Below are positions 43,829 through 52,450 of a DNA stretch of 64,000 nt, piece after piece. The position numbers and the translations under genes are program-made. Below the pieces are notes generated by a model. The model was not told the DNA's origin. It made no database searches and saw only the letters and a program-made list of their open reading frames with translations. The DNA comes from Bacillota bacterium (GTDB taxonomy: Bacteria > Bacillota > UBA4882 > UBA8346), in contig JAKOTQ010000096.1 in NCBI GenBank assembly GCA_029776205.1, positions 37,771 through 101,770 on the forward strand, read 5' to 3'. Each line of letters begins with the position of its first letter. Positions within the stretch are counted from its first letter, which is position 1.

Positions 43829-44551
43829 ATGATCCAACTCCAACAACCCAAAGGCTTTTATGATAACGAGGATAAGGAACTGCTCCAATCCCCCTGTCCT
43901 CCAGAAGTGGACTTTACAACACAAGACCCTTGGCGGGTTTTACGAATTTTAGGAGAACTGGTCGAAGGGTTTGATGCCTTGTCCAAAATCGGGCCGGCTG
44001 CATCCATCTTCGGCTCAGCCCGACTACGGGACGATAATCCTTACTATCAGGCAACCGTGGAGATCGCCCGGTTGTTGGCAAATGCCGGCATCGCCGTCAT
44101 CTCCGGCGGAGGGCCCGGGATCATGGAAGCTGCCAATAAAGGCGCTTATGAAATGAAGGGCACCTCCGTCGGCTGTGCCATCCAACTCCCGCAAGAGCCC
44201 ATACCCAACCCGTATCAAACCATCGCCTTGAAATTCCGATATTTCTTTGTCCGGAAACTGATGTTTATCAAATATTCGATCGCATTCATTATCATGCCGG
44301 GAGGATTCGGTACTCTGGACGAACTCTTCGAAGCCCTGACATTAGTCCAAACCGACAAGATCGACCATTTCCCCGTCGTCCTTTACGGCAGCACTTTCTG
44401 GAACGGGCTCATCGAATGGCTGCGCCATGAGATGCTTTCGGCCGGATGTATCTCCCCCCAAGATTTGGATCTTTTCCGGGTCGTCGATAGTCCGGAAGAA
44501 GCAGCCCATATCATCATCGAAAACAGCAGAAAACATCATTATATTCAATAA
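43829..44551 (+). CDS. LOG-family protein (TIGR00730), nucleotide 5'-monophosphate phosphoribohydrolase
   Basis: 240 residues. The Rossmann-type lysine decarboxylase-like fold carries ISGGGPGIMEAANKGA and the LOG signature MPGGFGTLDELFEALTLVQT (PGGxGTxxE). Family members release the base from cytokinin ribotides or other nucleotide 5'-monophosphates. The N-terminal 50 residues (QDPWRVLRILGELVEGFDAL) form the extra helix of the longer bacterial subgroup. GAAAGGAAG precedes the ATG. It is monocistronic and convergent with the ZIP gene. The in vivo substrate in this organism is unknown. Confidence 0.9.
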   Translation: MIQLQQPKGFYDNEDKELLQSPCPPEVDFTTQDPWRVLRILGELVEGFDALSKIGPAASIFGSARLRDDNPYYQATVEIARLLANAGIAVISGGGPGIMEAANKGAYEMKGTSVGCAIQLPQEPIPNPYQTIALKFRYFFVRKLMFIKYSIAFIIMPGGFGTLDELFEALTLVQTDKIDHFPVVLYGSTFWNGLIEWLRHEMLSAGCISPQDLDLFRVVDSPEEAAHIIIENSRKHHYIQ

Positions 44552-44574
44552 TATCGGATTGCTTCCAACGAATT

Positions 44575-45357
44575 TTACGCTAATACATTATCTAAAAACA
44601 TCATGATTACAAAACCGACAATCAATGAATGGGTGGTTAATTTGGATGATTGTTCTTTATGAGTTTCCGGAATGATTTCATGACTAATCACAAACAACAT
44701 AGCCCCAGCAGCAAAAGAAAGTCCCAACGGCAATAAGGGACGAGCCACATTAACCAGACCCAATCCGATCAACCCGCCGATGGGCTCAACCAACCCAGTT
44801 AATAATGCAATGAAAAATGCCCGGCCAGCCGTAAACCCTTCCCGTAAAAACGGCAATGCCACTGCCAATCCTTCCGGCATATTTTGGAGGCCAATGGCTA
44901 TAGCCAGGCTGAGTCCATTCCCAACATCACCACTGCCAAAACCGACCCCCACCGCCATTCCTTCCGGAAAATTATGAATGGTGATCGCTAGGGTAAATAA
45001 CCAGATTTTTTTAAGATTATAATGGTTTTGACTGGGCCCCCGGTATAAATTGGTATCCGGGAAATACCGATCGATTAAATCAACAAATACTGCACCAATA
45101 ACGATCCCCATTAATGCTAAAAATGCCCCGTTTACCCCACCGCCGCCACTTTCAATAGCCGGCACAATCAGGCTGAATGACGTAGCCGCCAGCATAACCC
45201 CTGCAGCAAAACCCAACAGACAATCCATCAGTTTCCGCGGAATATTGTTTGGCTTAAATAAGACCGGCAACGCTCCGACTCCGGTTAGCAATCCTGTAGC
45301 TAAACTGCAAACCATCCCCACAAGCAAGATATTAAAATGTGATAAATATTTAACCAA
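44575..45357 (-). CDS. ZIP-family divalent metal transporter (GufA type)
   Basis: 260 residues from TTG 45357, which has AGAGG upstream; the longer frame to 45552 runs into the divergent gene and is rejected. About eight transmembrane helices are seen. Helices 4 and 5 carry the metal-binding motifs HNFPEGMAVGVG and GLQNMPEGLAVALP, typical of the GufA subfamily that takes up zinc and other divalent metals. VISHEIIPETH is the later conserved His/Glu site. Stand-alone gene; convergent with the LOG gene with only 23 bases between them, and divergent from the DUF815 gene. Confidence 0.9.
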   Translation of the reverse strand: MVKYLSHFNILLVGMVCSLATGLLTGVGALPVLFKPNNIPRKLMDCLLGFAAGVMLAATSFSLIVPAIESGGGGVNGAFLALMGIVIGAVFVDLIDRYFPDTNLYRGPSQNHYNLKKIWLFTLAITIHNFPEGMAVGVGFGSGDVGNGLSLAIAIGLQNMPEGLAVALPFLREGFTAGRAFFIALLTGLVEPIGGLIGLGLVNVARPLLPLGLSFAAGAMLFVISHEIIPETHKEQSSKLTTHSLIVGFVIMMFLDNVLA

Positions 45358-45442
45358 TAAAACCGACCTCTTCCCTTGTTTTCTGCCATAGATTATGTTT
45401 TCATAAAAGAAGAGGTGACAAAGTCCTAGACGAGGTGATATC

Positions 45443-46660
45443 ATGCCAATCAACGAAGATCTCAAACCCGTTGCCGAACTTCTGGATAAACTGATTATCT
45501 TCCGTACAATCAAACACACCGGTTTAATCCGGGAACTCCTAGAACTAGCCAATCAACAGAATCCAACCGGTTCATTTTACGAATGGTACGGCCGATTGCT
45601 GGAATATCAACCTTATGGCAATTCATGGGCAGCCTATTTAAACGATGTCATCCGTTACGATGAAAATTTCTTTACGCTTCATTGCGAACGGAACGAAAGC
45701 TACCCCCCTGCCATTTTGAAGGCCGTCGATTCCGATTTGGAAATTCTTTTAAAACTGGTCCATTGGGACCCCGCAGAGCATTTCTTCGGAACCGGACATT
45801 CAAAAGGCGATATACGAACCATATCTATTCCGACAACAGAGATTCATAAATTCCGGGAAACCCTAGCGGCTACCATACAAACCCAAGGCGCCGGCCTTTT
45901 CGGCCAATACCAGGCTGCAGTATGGCATCGTGCCTCTCAAAATTTCCAGCCAATACGTTACCCGGATCCGATAACCTTTCAACAACTTATCGGTTATGAA
46001 GAACAGAAACAGATACTTCAAGATAATACCCGCCGATTTGTCAAAGGCCTTCCGGCTAATCACATTTTACTTTATGGCGATCGCGGCAGCGGCAAATCGT
46101 CTTCCGTCAAAGCTCTACTGCATCAGTTTGCTCCCGAAGGCCTGCGGATTATCGAGGTAAACAAAGACGACTTGACCGATTTCCCAACCATCACTGGTCT
46201 ACTACGCCACCGCGGACTTAAATTCCTCATCTATGTCGATGACCTTACCTTTGAAAGCGGAGAAATCGGGTACAAGCACTTAAAAGCGATCCTGGAAGGC
46301 ACTCTGGAACACAAACCCACCAATATTCTGATATACGCCACCTCCAATCGCCGCCATCTTTTAAGAGAAACCTTTGCCGACCGGGAAAATGATATTCATG
46401 GAAATGACACCGTCCAGGAGCAATTATCCCTGGCTGACCGGTTTGGAATCACCTTGACGTATCAGGCCCCGGATCAGCATCAATTTTTGGCGATTGTCCG
46501 TGGTTTGGCCGAGCAAAGAGGCTTGGACGTGGATAAAGACACCCTTGAAAAACGAGCCCTTCAATGGGAACGCCAACACAACGGCCGCTCCGGAAGAACA
46601 GCAAAGCAATTTATCGATTATCTCGAAGGGGAACTTCGACTGAATAAAACAAAACGGTAA
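45443..46660 (+). CDS. DUF815 AAA-type ATPase
   Basis: 405 residues. The N-terminal 180 residues are family-specific. The ATPase core has Walker A LLYGDRGSGKSSSVKALL, Walker B KFLIYVDDLTFE, and sensor region ILIYATSNRRHLLRE, then DRENDIHGNDTVQEQLSLAD, all DUF815 hallmarks. The biochemical role of the family is not established. GAGGTG lies 6 bases before ATG 45443. It shares an 85-base divergent intergenic region with the ZIP gene; no promoter there was convincing. Confidence 0.9.
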   Translation: MPINEDLKPVAELLDKLIIFRTIKHTGLIRELLELANQQNPTGSFYEWYGRLLEYQPYGNSWAAYLNDVIRYDENFFTLHCERNESYPPAILKAVDSDLEILLKLVHWDPAEHFFGTGHSKGDIRTISIPTTEIHKFRETLAATIQTQGAGLFGQYQAAVWHRASQNFQPIRYPDPITFQQLIGYEEQKQILQDNTRRFVKGLPANHILLYGDRGSGKSSSVKALLHQFAPEGLRIIEVNKDDLTDFPTITGLLRHRGLKFLIYVDDLTFESGEIGYKHLKAILEGTLEHKPTNILIYATSNRRHLLRETFADRENDIHGNDTVQEQLSLADRFGITLTYQAPDQHQFLAIVRGLAEQRGLDVDKDTLEKRALQWERQHNGRSGRTAKQFIDYLEGELRLNKTKR

Positions 46661-46721
46661 AATTAACGGATAACAGACTGAATCTTTATTATTTGGAAAA
46701 TATCATTTCTCTTTTTACAAA

Positions 46722-46763
46722 AAACCTCAGAATCAGCTTTTATTCAGCTGAATTCTGAGGTTT
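46722..46763 (-). terminator. Intrinsic terminator of tex
   Basis: AAACCTCAGAATTCAGCTGA pairs with the matching downstream arm AGCTGATTCTGAGGTTT, followed on the minus strand by TTTTTTG. It lies about 100 bases after the tex stop. Confidence 0.82.
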
Positions 46764-46865
46764 AATTGTTCTTAACTAATTTCATTCATCCAGTTAAGCA
46801 CAACCATGCGCTGTGTACTACGAACCCAAAGTCCTCAGTCTCGAAGCATGAAACCGAACTATACT

Positions 46866-49193
46866 TTACCGCACTTTAAACCCTGCTTTCATCAATCGTT
46901 CCCGCAAAGAATCCGAGTCTAAAGGCTTCGGTCCTCGTTCCTTAGCTTTACGGTCCGGTTTTGATGCGGTTTGGGCACGATCCTGTTTTTGGGAACCGAC
47001 TGCAGTATCCGCTCCGGTTTCCTTTTTCATAGTCAACGCAATCCGCTGCCGGGGCAAATCCACTTCAAGCACCCGTACCTCGACAATATCGCCGACAGCC
47101 ACTACTTCGTTAGGATCTTTAACAAACCTGTCGCTGAGCTGGGAAATGTGCACTAAACCGTCCTGTTTAACTCCGATATCTACAAAAGCTCCGAAGTCAA
47201 CCACATTCCTGACAGTCCCGGTGAGTACCATCCCCGGTTTTAAATCTTCCATCTTGAGCACATCATTGCGGAAAATCGGTTTCGGCAAATCTTCTCGGGG
47301 ATCACGGCCGGGTTTGGACAAAGCCTCAATAATATCTTTTAACGTTGGTTTCCCGACTCCCAACTCTTCCGCCATCCGGTCTATATCCACCTGCTGAAGC
47401 CGGACTCTGATCTCGGCCAATTTTTCCTTTTCCAAAATATCAGTAGTTTCAAAGCCTAGCTTAGCCAATAATTGCCGAGCCGCCTCATAGGACTCAGGAT
47501 GAACCCAAGTAGCATCCAACGGCTCCTTGCCATCGGTTATCTTTAAAAATCCAGCCGCCTGAATGAACGCCTGTTCCCCAAGACGTTTCACTTTTAGCAA
47601 TTGGGCCCTGCTTTCAAACTTTCCGTTCTCTTCCCGATAAGCCACAATATTTTTGGCGACAGCTGGTTGAATTCCTGCAACATACTGCAACAAAGAAGCC
47701 GATGCGGTATTCAGATCAACACCGACATAGTTCACACAAGACTCCACAACGCCTTCCAAGGCCGTGGAAAGCTGTTTCTGATTGACATCATGTTGGTATA
47801 AACCAACCCCGATGGACTTTGGCTCTATCTTCACCAATTCCGCCAAAGGATCCTGAATTCTGCGGGCAATAGATACCGCTCCCCGCATTGAAACATCCAA
47901 GTCAGGAAACTCCTCCTTAGCCAGCTTCGAGGCGGAATATACCGATGCACCGGCTTCGCTGACAATGCAATAAGCGGTTTTCTTCCCTCCCAGCATGTGA
48001 ATTAACTCAGCTACAAGAAGCTCGGTTTCCCGGGAGGCTGTCCCATTTCCAATCGTTATCAAATCAACCTGATGCTTTTCAACCAGTTTCCCTAAGATAG
48101 CCAATGCTTCATCTCGTTTCTCTTGGGGAGGATGGGGATATATCGTGGCTGTATCCAATAATTTCCCCGTTTCATCAACCACAGCCACCTTACAACCAGT
48201 ACGATACCCCGGATCGATGCCCATGACCCGAATCTGCCGAACCGGAGGCTGCAAAATCAAATTGCGAAGGTTTAAACCAAACACTTTAATCGCATGTTCT
48301 TCAGCAGTTTCCGTAATCGCCGAACGCAACTCCCGCTCCAACGAAGGGAATAACAACCGTTTATACCCGTCAGCCACTGCCTCTTCCAGTTCCGAAGTAA
48401 ACAAAGAATCTGGATTAACAATGATTTCCCGTTTTAAAATGCCGATGGCCGCTTCATGATCGATATCCAACGCAACTTTGAGCGTTTCCAACTTCTCACC
48501 GCGATTTAAAGCCAAGATCCGGTGCGGGGGAATTTTCTTCAACGGCTCTTTATAATCAGCGTACATCCGGAATTCATCCAGATCATCTTCATCGTTTTTC
48601 TTCTCCCGCTCTTTGGCTACAGATGTAATGATCCCTGTCTCCCAACAAAATTCTCTTAAGATTTTACGGTATCCGGGATCATCGGCAACCTTTTCAGCGA
48701 TAATATCCTGAGCCCCTGCGATAGCAGCAGCCATATCCGGCACATCCTTCTCAGGATTGATAAATGGTTCCGCCCATTGTTCTATCGTACCAGAAACGGT
48801 TTTTTGCTCCCAAATCAATTCCGCTAAAGGTTCCAAACCCCGTTCTTTGGCAATCATGGCCCGGGTTCGTTTTTTCTGCTTATAAGGGCGGTATAGATCC
48901 TCAACTTCCTGAAGTTTCGTCGCCTGTAAAATGGCTGCGGACAATTCGGGCGTTAATTTCCCCTGTTCCTCAATAGATCTGATGACTTCCTCTTTACGTG
49001 CTTGTAAATTGCGCAAATAGCGCAACCGTTCATCGATCTCCCGTAATTGCTCTTCATCGAGCTCCTCGGTGGCTTCTTTACGATAACGGGCGATAAACGG
49101 AATCGTATTCCCATCATCCAACAACTTTACCGTATTTTCCACCTGAAAAGGTTTGAGCTGCATTTCCTCGGCAATGATTGAAATCAGATTCAT
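46866..49193 (-). CDS. tex: Tex-family RNA-binding transcription accessory protein
   Basis: 775 residues, standard length. Order: N-terminal Tex helical domain (IARYRKEATEELDEEQLREI), YqgF RNase H-like domain (VMGIDPGYRTGCKVAVVDET), helix-hairpin-helix pair (LQYVAGIQPAVAKNIVAYRE), and a C-terminal S1 RNA-binding domain (GMVLTGTVRNVVDFGAFVDI). A charged linker and short C-terminal tail follow (SDSLRERLMKAGFKV). Tex binds nucleic acid and the transcription machinery; the exact molecular task is still debated. AAAGGAG and a sigma-A promoter lie upstream. Confidence 0.96.
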   Translation of the reverse strand: MNLISIIAEEMQLKPFQVENTVKLLDDGNTIPFIARYRKEATEELDEEQLREIDERLRYLRNLQARKEEVIRSIEEQGKLTPELSAAILQATKLQEVEDLYRPYKQKKRTRAMIAKERGLEPLAELIWEQKTVSGTIEQWAEPFINPEKDVPDMAAAIAGAQDIIAEKVADDPGYRKILREFCWETGIITSVAKEREKKNDEDDLDEFRMYADYKEPLKKIPPHRILALNRGEKLETLKVALDIDHEAAIGILKREIIVNPDSLFTSELEEAVADGYKRLLFPSLERELRSAITETAEEHAIKVFGLNLRNLILQPPVRQIRVMGIDPGYRTGCKVAVVDETGKLLDTATIYPHPPQEKRDEALAILGKLVEKHQVDLITIGNGTASRETELLVAELIHMLGGKKTAYCIVSEAGASVYSASKLAKEEFPDLDVSMRGAVSIARRIQDPLAELVKIEPKSIGVGLYQHDVNQKQLSTALEGVVESCVNYVGVDLNTASASLLQYVAGIQPAVAKNIVAYREENGKFESRAQLLKVKRLGEQAFIQAAGFLKITDGKEPLDATWVHPESYEAARQLLAKLGFETTDILEKEKLAEIRVRLQQVDIDRMAEELGVGKPTLKDIIEALSKPGRDPREDLPKPIFRNDVLKMEDLKPGMVLTGTVRNVVDFGAFVDIGVKQDGLVHISQLSDRFVKDPNEVVAVGDIVEVRVLEVDLPRQRIALTMKKETGADTAVGSQKQDRAQTASKPDRKAKERGPKPLDSDSLRERLMKAGFKVR

Positions 49194-49225
49194 CCAAAAT
49201 TCTCCTTTTTATCGTTCTGCATCCG

Positions 49226-49254
49226 ATTATATCCACTCTCACCGTAAAATACAA
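49226..49254 (-). promoter_or_regulatory. Sigma-A promoter of tex
   Basis: Minus strand TTGTAT, 17 bases, TATAAT. About 33 bases before the tex ATG. Confidence 0.65.
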
Positions 49255-49567
49255 GAGAGCTTCTGGGAATTGGGTGTTAGGCGCTGGGTTCTGGTTACTG
49301 GATTTAGGAGTCAGGAGACAGAAGGCAGTAGTCAGTAGTTAGTAGTTAGTCGTTAGTCGTAGCAAGATAATTATACTATGACTGTTTGTATATCCCGGAA
49401 CCTGATACTCACGTCGTTAATTGAAACCTGCACAATCGCCCGGGACCAAAGACCCAAAACCAACTCCTATCTTCTGACTTCTGACTGCTTAGTAGTGTGA
49501 ACCGTGCACTGTGCATAGTGATCCAACCCCAAAACCCGATCTGATAGTCATTATCAACTGCAAAATA
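49255..49567. other. Gene-free stretch of degenerate short-repeat sequence
   Basis: About 310 bases between the tex promoter and the divIC terminator with no supported gene. It is built largely of drifting GTTAGG, GTCAGGAG and CTTCTGACT units and includes the heptamer array at 49327-49361. Confidence 0.6.
49327..49361. repeat. Five tandem 7-bp units (AGTMGTY)
   Basis: Consecutive units AGTAGTC, AGTAGTT, AGTAGTT, AGTCGTT and AGTCGTA. Non-coding in all frames of interest. Confidence 0.85.
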
Positions 49568-49587
49568 AAAAAGCCTTGCGGCTTTTT
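49568..49587 (-). terminator. Intrinsic terminator after divIC-like gene
   Basis: AAAAAGCC-TTGC-GGCTTTTT, followed by TATTTTG on the minus strand. Starts 5 bases beyond the stop codon at 49592. Confidence 0.85.
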
Positions 49588-49591
49588 CAAC

Positions 49592-50050
49592 TTAGTCTCC
49601 AATCTCCACCGGTTTTCTACGGGCAGCAATCAAGGCCGAGATATCTTCATCTTTGCCAGCATCGATCACTACCATTTGGGTTTCATTGGCTTTCACCATC
49701 CCAATTTGGTGTCCCCGTTCTTCTATATATGCAGGAGTCATCATATAATTTCGGGCTTTAGTCATCGTCACCACTTGACGGTTTAAAGCTTGATATTCCT
49801 GTTTGAGATCATTGAGTTCTTTCGTCTTGGCAGTATACCGAATAATCCCTTCAGCCAAAGGGAACAGCAAAATCTTAAATACGACAAAAATTAACAATGC
49901 CCAAACAAACAAAGGCATCGCCGACTTTGGTTTAAAACGCCACCTAACTTTCTTTTTTTTATGCAATAAGCAATATTCCTCCATCGTGACACCCTGTGTC
50001 ATCCGGCTCTCAGGTCGATAATACTCAGCATATGTTCGTTGCTTCATCAT
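49592..50050 (-). CDS. Septum formation initiator protein, DivIC/FtsB-like
   Basis: 152 residues. A cytoplasmic basic segment (HKKKKVRWRFKPKSA) precedes one transmembrane helix (PLFVWALLIFVVFKILLF, about 46-64). Then come a short coiled coil (TKELNDLKQEYQALNRQVVT) and the DivIC/FtsB closing motif YIEERGHQIGMVKANETQMV. Such proteins join the FtsQLB/DivIB-FtsL-DivIC complex that activates septal wall synthesis. Its ATG overlaps the stop of the GerE-like gene (ATGA), so the two are translationally coupled. Confidence 0.86.
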   Translation of the reverse strand: MMKQRTYAEYYRPESRMTQGVTMEEYCLLHKKKKVRWRFKPKSAMPLFVWALLIFVVFKILLFPLAEGIIRYTAKTKELNDLKQEYQALNRQVVTMTKARNYMMTPAYIEERGHQIGMVKANETQMVVIDAGKDEDISALIAARRKPVEIGD

Positions 50051-50283
50051 CCATCACCTTCATCCACATCATCCGCTCCAGCAAGGCCTAAAGCTGTACC
50101 CGGCAAAACAATCACCACTTCATAGCCTTTTGTTTTCGCCCGATTATAAAGGGTCGCCACGGAGCTCACGGAGAGATTGAGTTTTTTGGCAATACGTTCA
50201 GTACTTTCGCCCATCTCTTTCAGGACGACCACTTGACGTTCGCGAAAGCTTAAATTTTCCACTCCCCGGATCTCGATTTTCAT
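50047..50283 (-). CDS. Small LuxR/GerE-type helix-turn-helix protein
   Basis: 78 residues, almost only a DNA-binding domain: NLSFRERQVVVLKEMGES then TERIAKKLNLSVSSVATLYN is the four-helix LuxR C-terminal/sigma region 4 fold. After it comes a hydrophobic-acidic tail (VLPGTALGLAGADDVDEGDG) with no sensor domain. GerE of sporulating Bacilli has a similar minimal form. It is coupled by ATGA to the divIC-like gene and has a sigma-H-like promoter 45-70 bases upstream, consistent with expression at the onset of stationary phase or sporulation. Confidence 0.78.
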   Translation of the reverse strand: MKIEIRGVENLSFRERQVVVLKEMGESTERIAKKLNLSVSSVATLYNRAKTKGYEVVIVLPGTALGLAGADDVDEGDG

Positions 50284-50325
50284 TATATCACCATAACGAC
50301 AAAACTTCTACAAAATTTTTACATA

Positions 50326-50351
50326 ATTTCGACAAGGTTTCAATCATTCCT
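50326..50351 (-). promoter_or_regulatory. Sigma-H-like promoter of the GerE-like/divIC-like pair
   Basis: Minus strand AGGAATG, 11 bases, GTCGAAAT, close to the Bacillus sigma-H consensus. Confidence 0.5.
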
Positions 50352-50433
50352 TCTTTCATCAGCGGCCATTTTGAAATTTATCAGAAGACTATACAAAAAA
50401 TTATGGCAATCTTGTTAAATCTATTTTCTCCTG

Positions 50434-50462
50434 TTGACTTCTGGAAAGTATGATTGTAGAAT
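50434..50462 (+). promoter_or_regulatory. Sigma-A promoter of the efflux operon
   Basis: TTGACT, 17 bases, TAGAAT. Transcription would begin near 50469, just before the operator. Confidence 0.72.
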
Positions 50463-50473
50463 TGACTCATTCT

Positions 50474-50489
50474 GACTGACCAGTCAGTC
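50474..50489 (+). promoter_or_regulatory. Predicted TetR operator of the efflux operon
   Basis: Perfect inverted repeat GACTGAC-CA-GTCAGTC placed just after the minus-10 box, so bound repressor would block early transcription. This is a usual TetR/AcrR-type operator (TGACTGACY arms) and the regulator gene is the first gene downstream, which suggests autoregulation. Confidence 0.75.
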
Positions 50490-50508
50490 GTAAGATGGAG
50501 GTGAACCT

Positions 50509-51141
50509 GTGGAGAAAATGTCAACCGAGAAACGTTCTGAAATCCTGGAGGCCGCCATCAATCTCTTTTCTGTAAAAGGGTTCGAACGGACTACGGTGGA
50601 TGAGATCGCTGCCAAAGCCAATGTTGGTAAAGGTACGATTTATCTTTATTTCAGAAATAAAGAACATATCTTCCTGGCCATCGTTGAAGAAGGAATTTCC
50701 TATCTCAAGCAACTCTTTCTTCAAGTAACCAAAGAAAAAGATTTTACATTGCAATTGCGGGAACTGATCTTGTCCTATCTCAAATTCGCAGAAGATAATC
50801 GGGAAATCTACCGTCTCTTTATGAAAGAGCGTTTAGCCATGCGTTTATGCAATGACAGCATAATTGAAAAGCGTTTTATAGAAATGCATCACGAACTGTA
50901 TCAGTTCTTTACTGATTTTATGCAACGCGGAATGGACGAAGGAGTGCTTTGTCCTGCTGACCCCGGTTATTTGGGAATGGCTTTGAACGGTATCATCTCC
51001 CATTGTGTTTTTCATTGGCTGTATTCAAATGATCAGCAACCCTTGACCAAATTAACCGACACCCTTTGCCATCTGTTTTTAAAAGGAGCAGCCAGTAATC
51101 TTAACTTACATGTTTCAGGAGGTGTCCAAGATGTTTCGTAA
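50509..51141 (+). CDS. TetR-family repressor of the RND efflux operon
   Basis: 210 residues, GTG start with GGAGG 7 bases upstream. The helix-turn-helix is textbook TetR (AAINLFSVKGFERTTVDEIA, then AKANVGKGTIYLYFRNKEHI). The C-terminal domain (about 80-200) resembles YcdC-type ligand pockets. It lies between a clear operator and the tolC gene and overlaps tolC by 11 bases, so it controls its own operon, relieved by a ligand that is presumably exported by the pump. The inducer is unknown. Confidence 0.92.
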   Translation: MEKMSTEKRSEILEAAINLFSVKGFERTTVDEIAAKANVGKGTIYLYFRNKEHIFLAIVEEGISYLKQLFLQVTKEKDFTLQLRELILSYLKFAEDNREIYRLFMKERLAMRLCNDSIIEKRFIEMHHELYQFFTDFMQRGMDEGVLCPADPGYLGMALNGIISHCVFHWLYSNDQQPLTKLTDTLCHLFLKGAASNLNLHVSGGVQDVS

Positions 51142-52411
51142 AATAACCCTTATCACGCTTATATTTCTATTGGCCGGTTCAGTGACAACCTGGGCTGTTG
51201 ACCATCCAAGTAACGTACTTACGTTAGAAAAAGCCTTAGAGCTGGCCTATCAAAACAGTAAATCCTTGAAAGCAGCTTCCCAAAAAGTGAGCATTGTTAG
51301 AGAAGACTTAAAAAAAGCGGAAGCAGCCTTTGTCCCCTCAGTCGATTATAGCTTTGGATTGCTGAAATATGGTGAAGAACAGCAGTTGACCCAAAGCGAT
51401 GAAGGGGCCAGTGGAAGCATAAATGCAACATGGCCGATATATACCGGAAACAAGCTAGAATTAGCCCTGCAAATTGCTAAGTCTCAGCTTAGTATCGCTC
51501 TTGAAAATGAACGCCAAGTCAAGCAAGAATTGACTTACAACGTTAAAGAAGCCTATTATCGCGTATGGATGGCAGAAGAACTGCTCAAAGTGGCTCAATC
51601 ATCTTACGCCAATTTAGATCAACATCTTATGAAAGTAAAACAGCTATACAACGTCGGAAATGCTTCAAAGTACGACGTATTGCAGGCAGAAGTTCAAAAA
51701 GAAAGCCTAAAACCTCAGATTATCAAAGCAGAGAACAACGTCACTCTCGCAAAGTTAGCATTAGCGACCTTAATCGGCCTCGATAAAAATAATTCGTTTA
51801 CAGTTCAACACCACGAGACCGAAATTCAGCCAAACCCTTTGCCCTCAACGGACCAATTGATTCATTTAGCCTACAACAACCGAAGCGAGCTCAAACAATT
51901 AAAACTTCAACATCAAATTGTAAATTGCCAAGTAAAACTTGCCGCCTCGGAATATAAACCAAATATATATATTTCAGGAAGCTATGGTTTTGAAAGCTCC
52001 AAGTGGTCACCCAATGACTGGGATCCCCAATTTAAGCTCATCCTCGGAATCCAAGGCAACTTTTATAAGGCAACTGTCAAACCGGAAGTCGAGAGCGCTA
52101 AAGGTCAATTGGAATTATTAACGATCCAGGAAAATGATTTAAAAGACAGTATTCATCTCCAAGTTGAGCAAGCTGTCCAAAATATTCTGGAAAGCACTGA
52201 AACCATCAAAGCCAATCAAGCCAACATCGAACTGGCCAAAGAATCCCTTCGGATGACTCAAGCCCGTTACGATGCCGGTATGGCTACCACCATGGACGTC
52301 ACCGACGCCCAACTGGCGTTGGATAAAGCTCTTACAGGATATTATCAGGGAATTTCCGATTACCTGATCGCCTGCGCCAAATTGGACTTGGTCACAGCAG
52401 TTATCCAATAA
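51131..52411 (+). CDS. TolC-family outer-membrane efflux channel
   Basis: 426 residues from ATG 51131, which has AGGAGGTG 9 bases upstream; ATG at 51110 would lack this. A signal peptide ends near TTWA. Two internally repeated OEP halves are seen, with VLTLEKALELAYQNSKSLKA at the start of the first, DQLIHLAYNNRSELKQLKLQ at the start of the second, and the second closing RMTQARYDAGMATTMDVTDA. Forms the trimeric exit duct across the outer membrane and the periplasm. Its presence in a pump operon again implies a diderm envelope. It overlaps the repressor gene by 11 bases. Confidence 0.94.
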   Translation: MFRKITLITLIFLLAGSVTTWAVDHPSNVLTLEKALELAYQNSKSLKAASQKVSIVREDLKKAEAAFVPSVDYSFGLLKYGEEQQLTQSDEGASGSINATWPIYTGNKLELALQIAKSQLSIALENERQVKQELTYNVKEAYYRVWMAEELLKVAQSSYANLDQHLMKVKQLYNVGNASKYDVLQAEVQKESLKPQIIKAENNVTLAKLALATLIGLDKNNSFTVQHHETEIQPNPLPSTDQLIHLAYNNRSELKQLKLQHQIVNCQVKLAASEYKPNIYISGSYGFESSKWSPNDWDPQFKLILGIQGNFYKATVKPEVESAKGQLELLTIQENDLKDSIHLQVEQAVQNILESTETIKANQANIELAKESLRMTQARYDAGMATTMDVTDAQLALDKALTGYYQGISDYLIACAKLDLVTAVIQ

Positions 52412-52450
52412 TAAGTTTTTATGAAGTTATCATGTATGGAGGATGACCAA

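Noticed and set aside
45358..45552. N-terminal extension of the ZIP transporter
   Set aside because: It overlaps the start of the divergent DUF815 gene and adds Ser/Arg-rich residues unlike the family.
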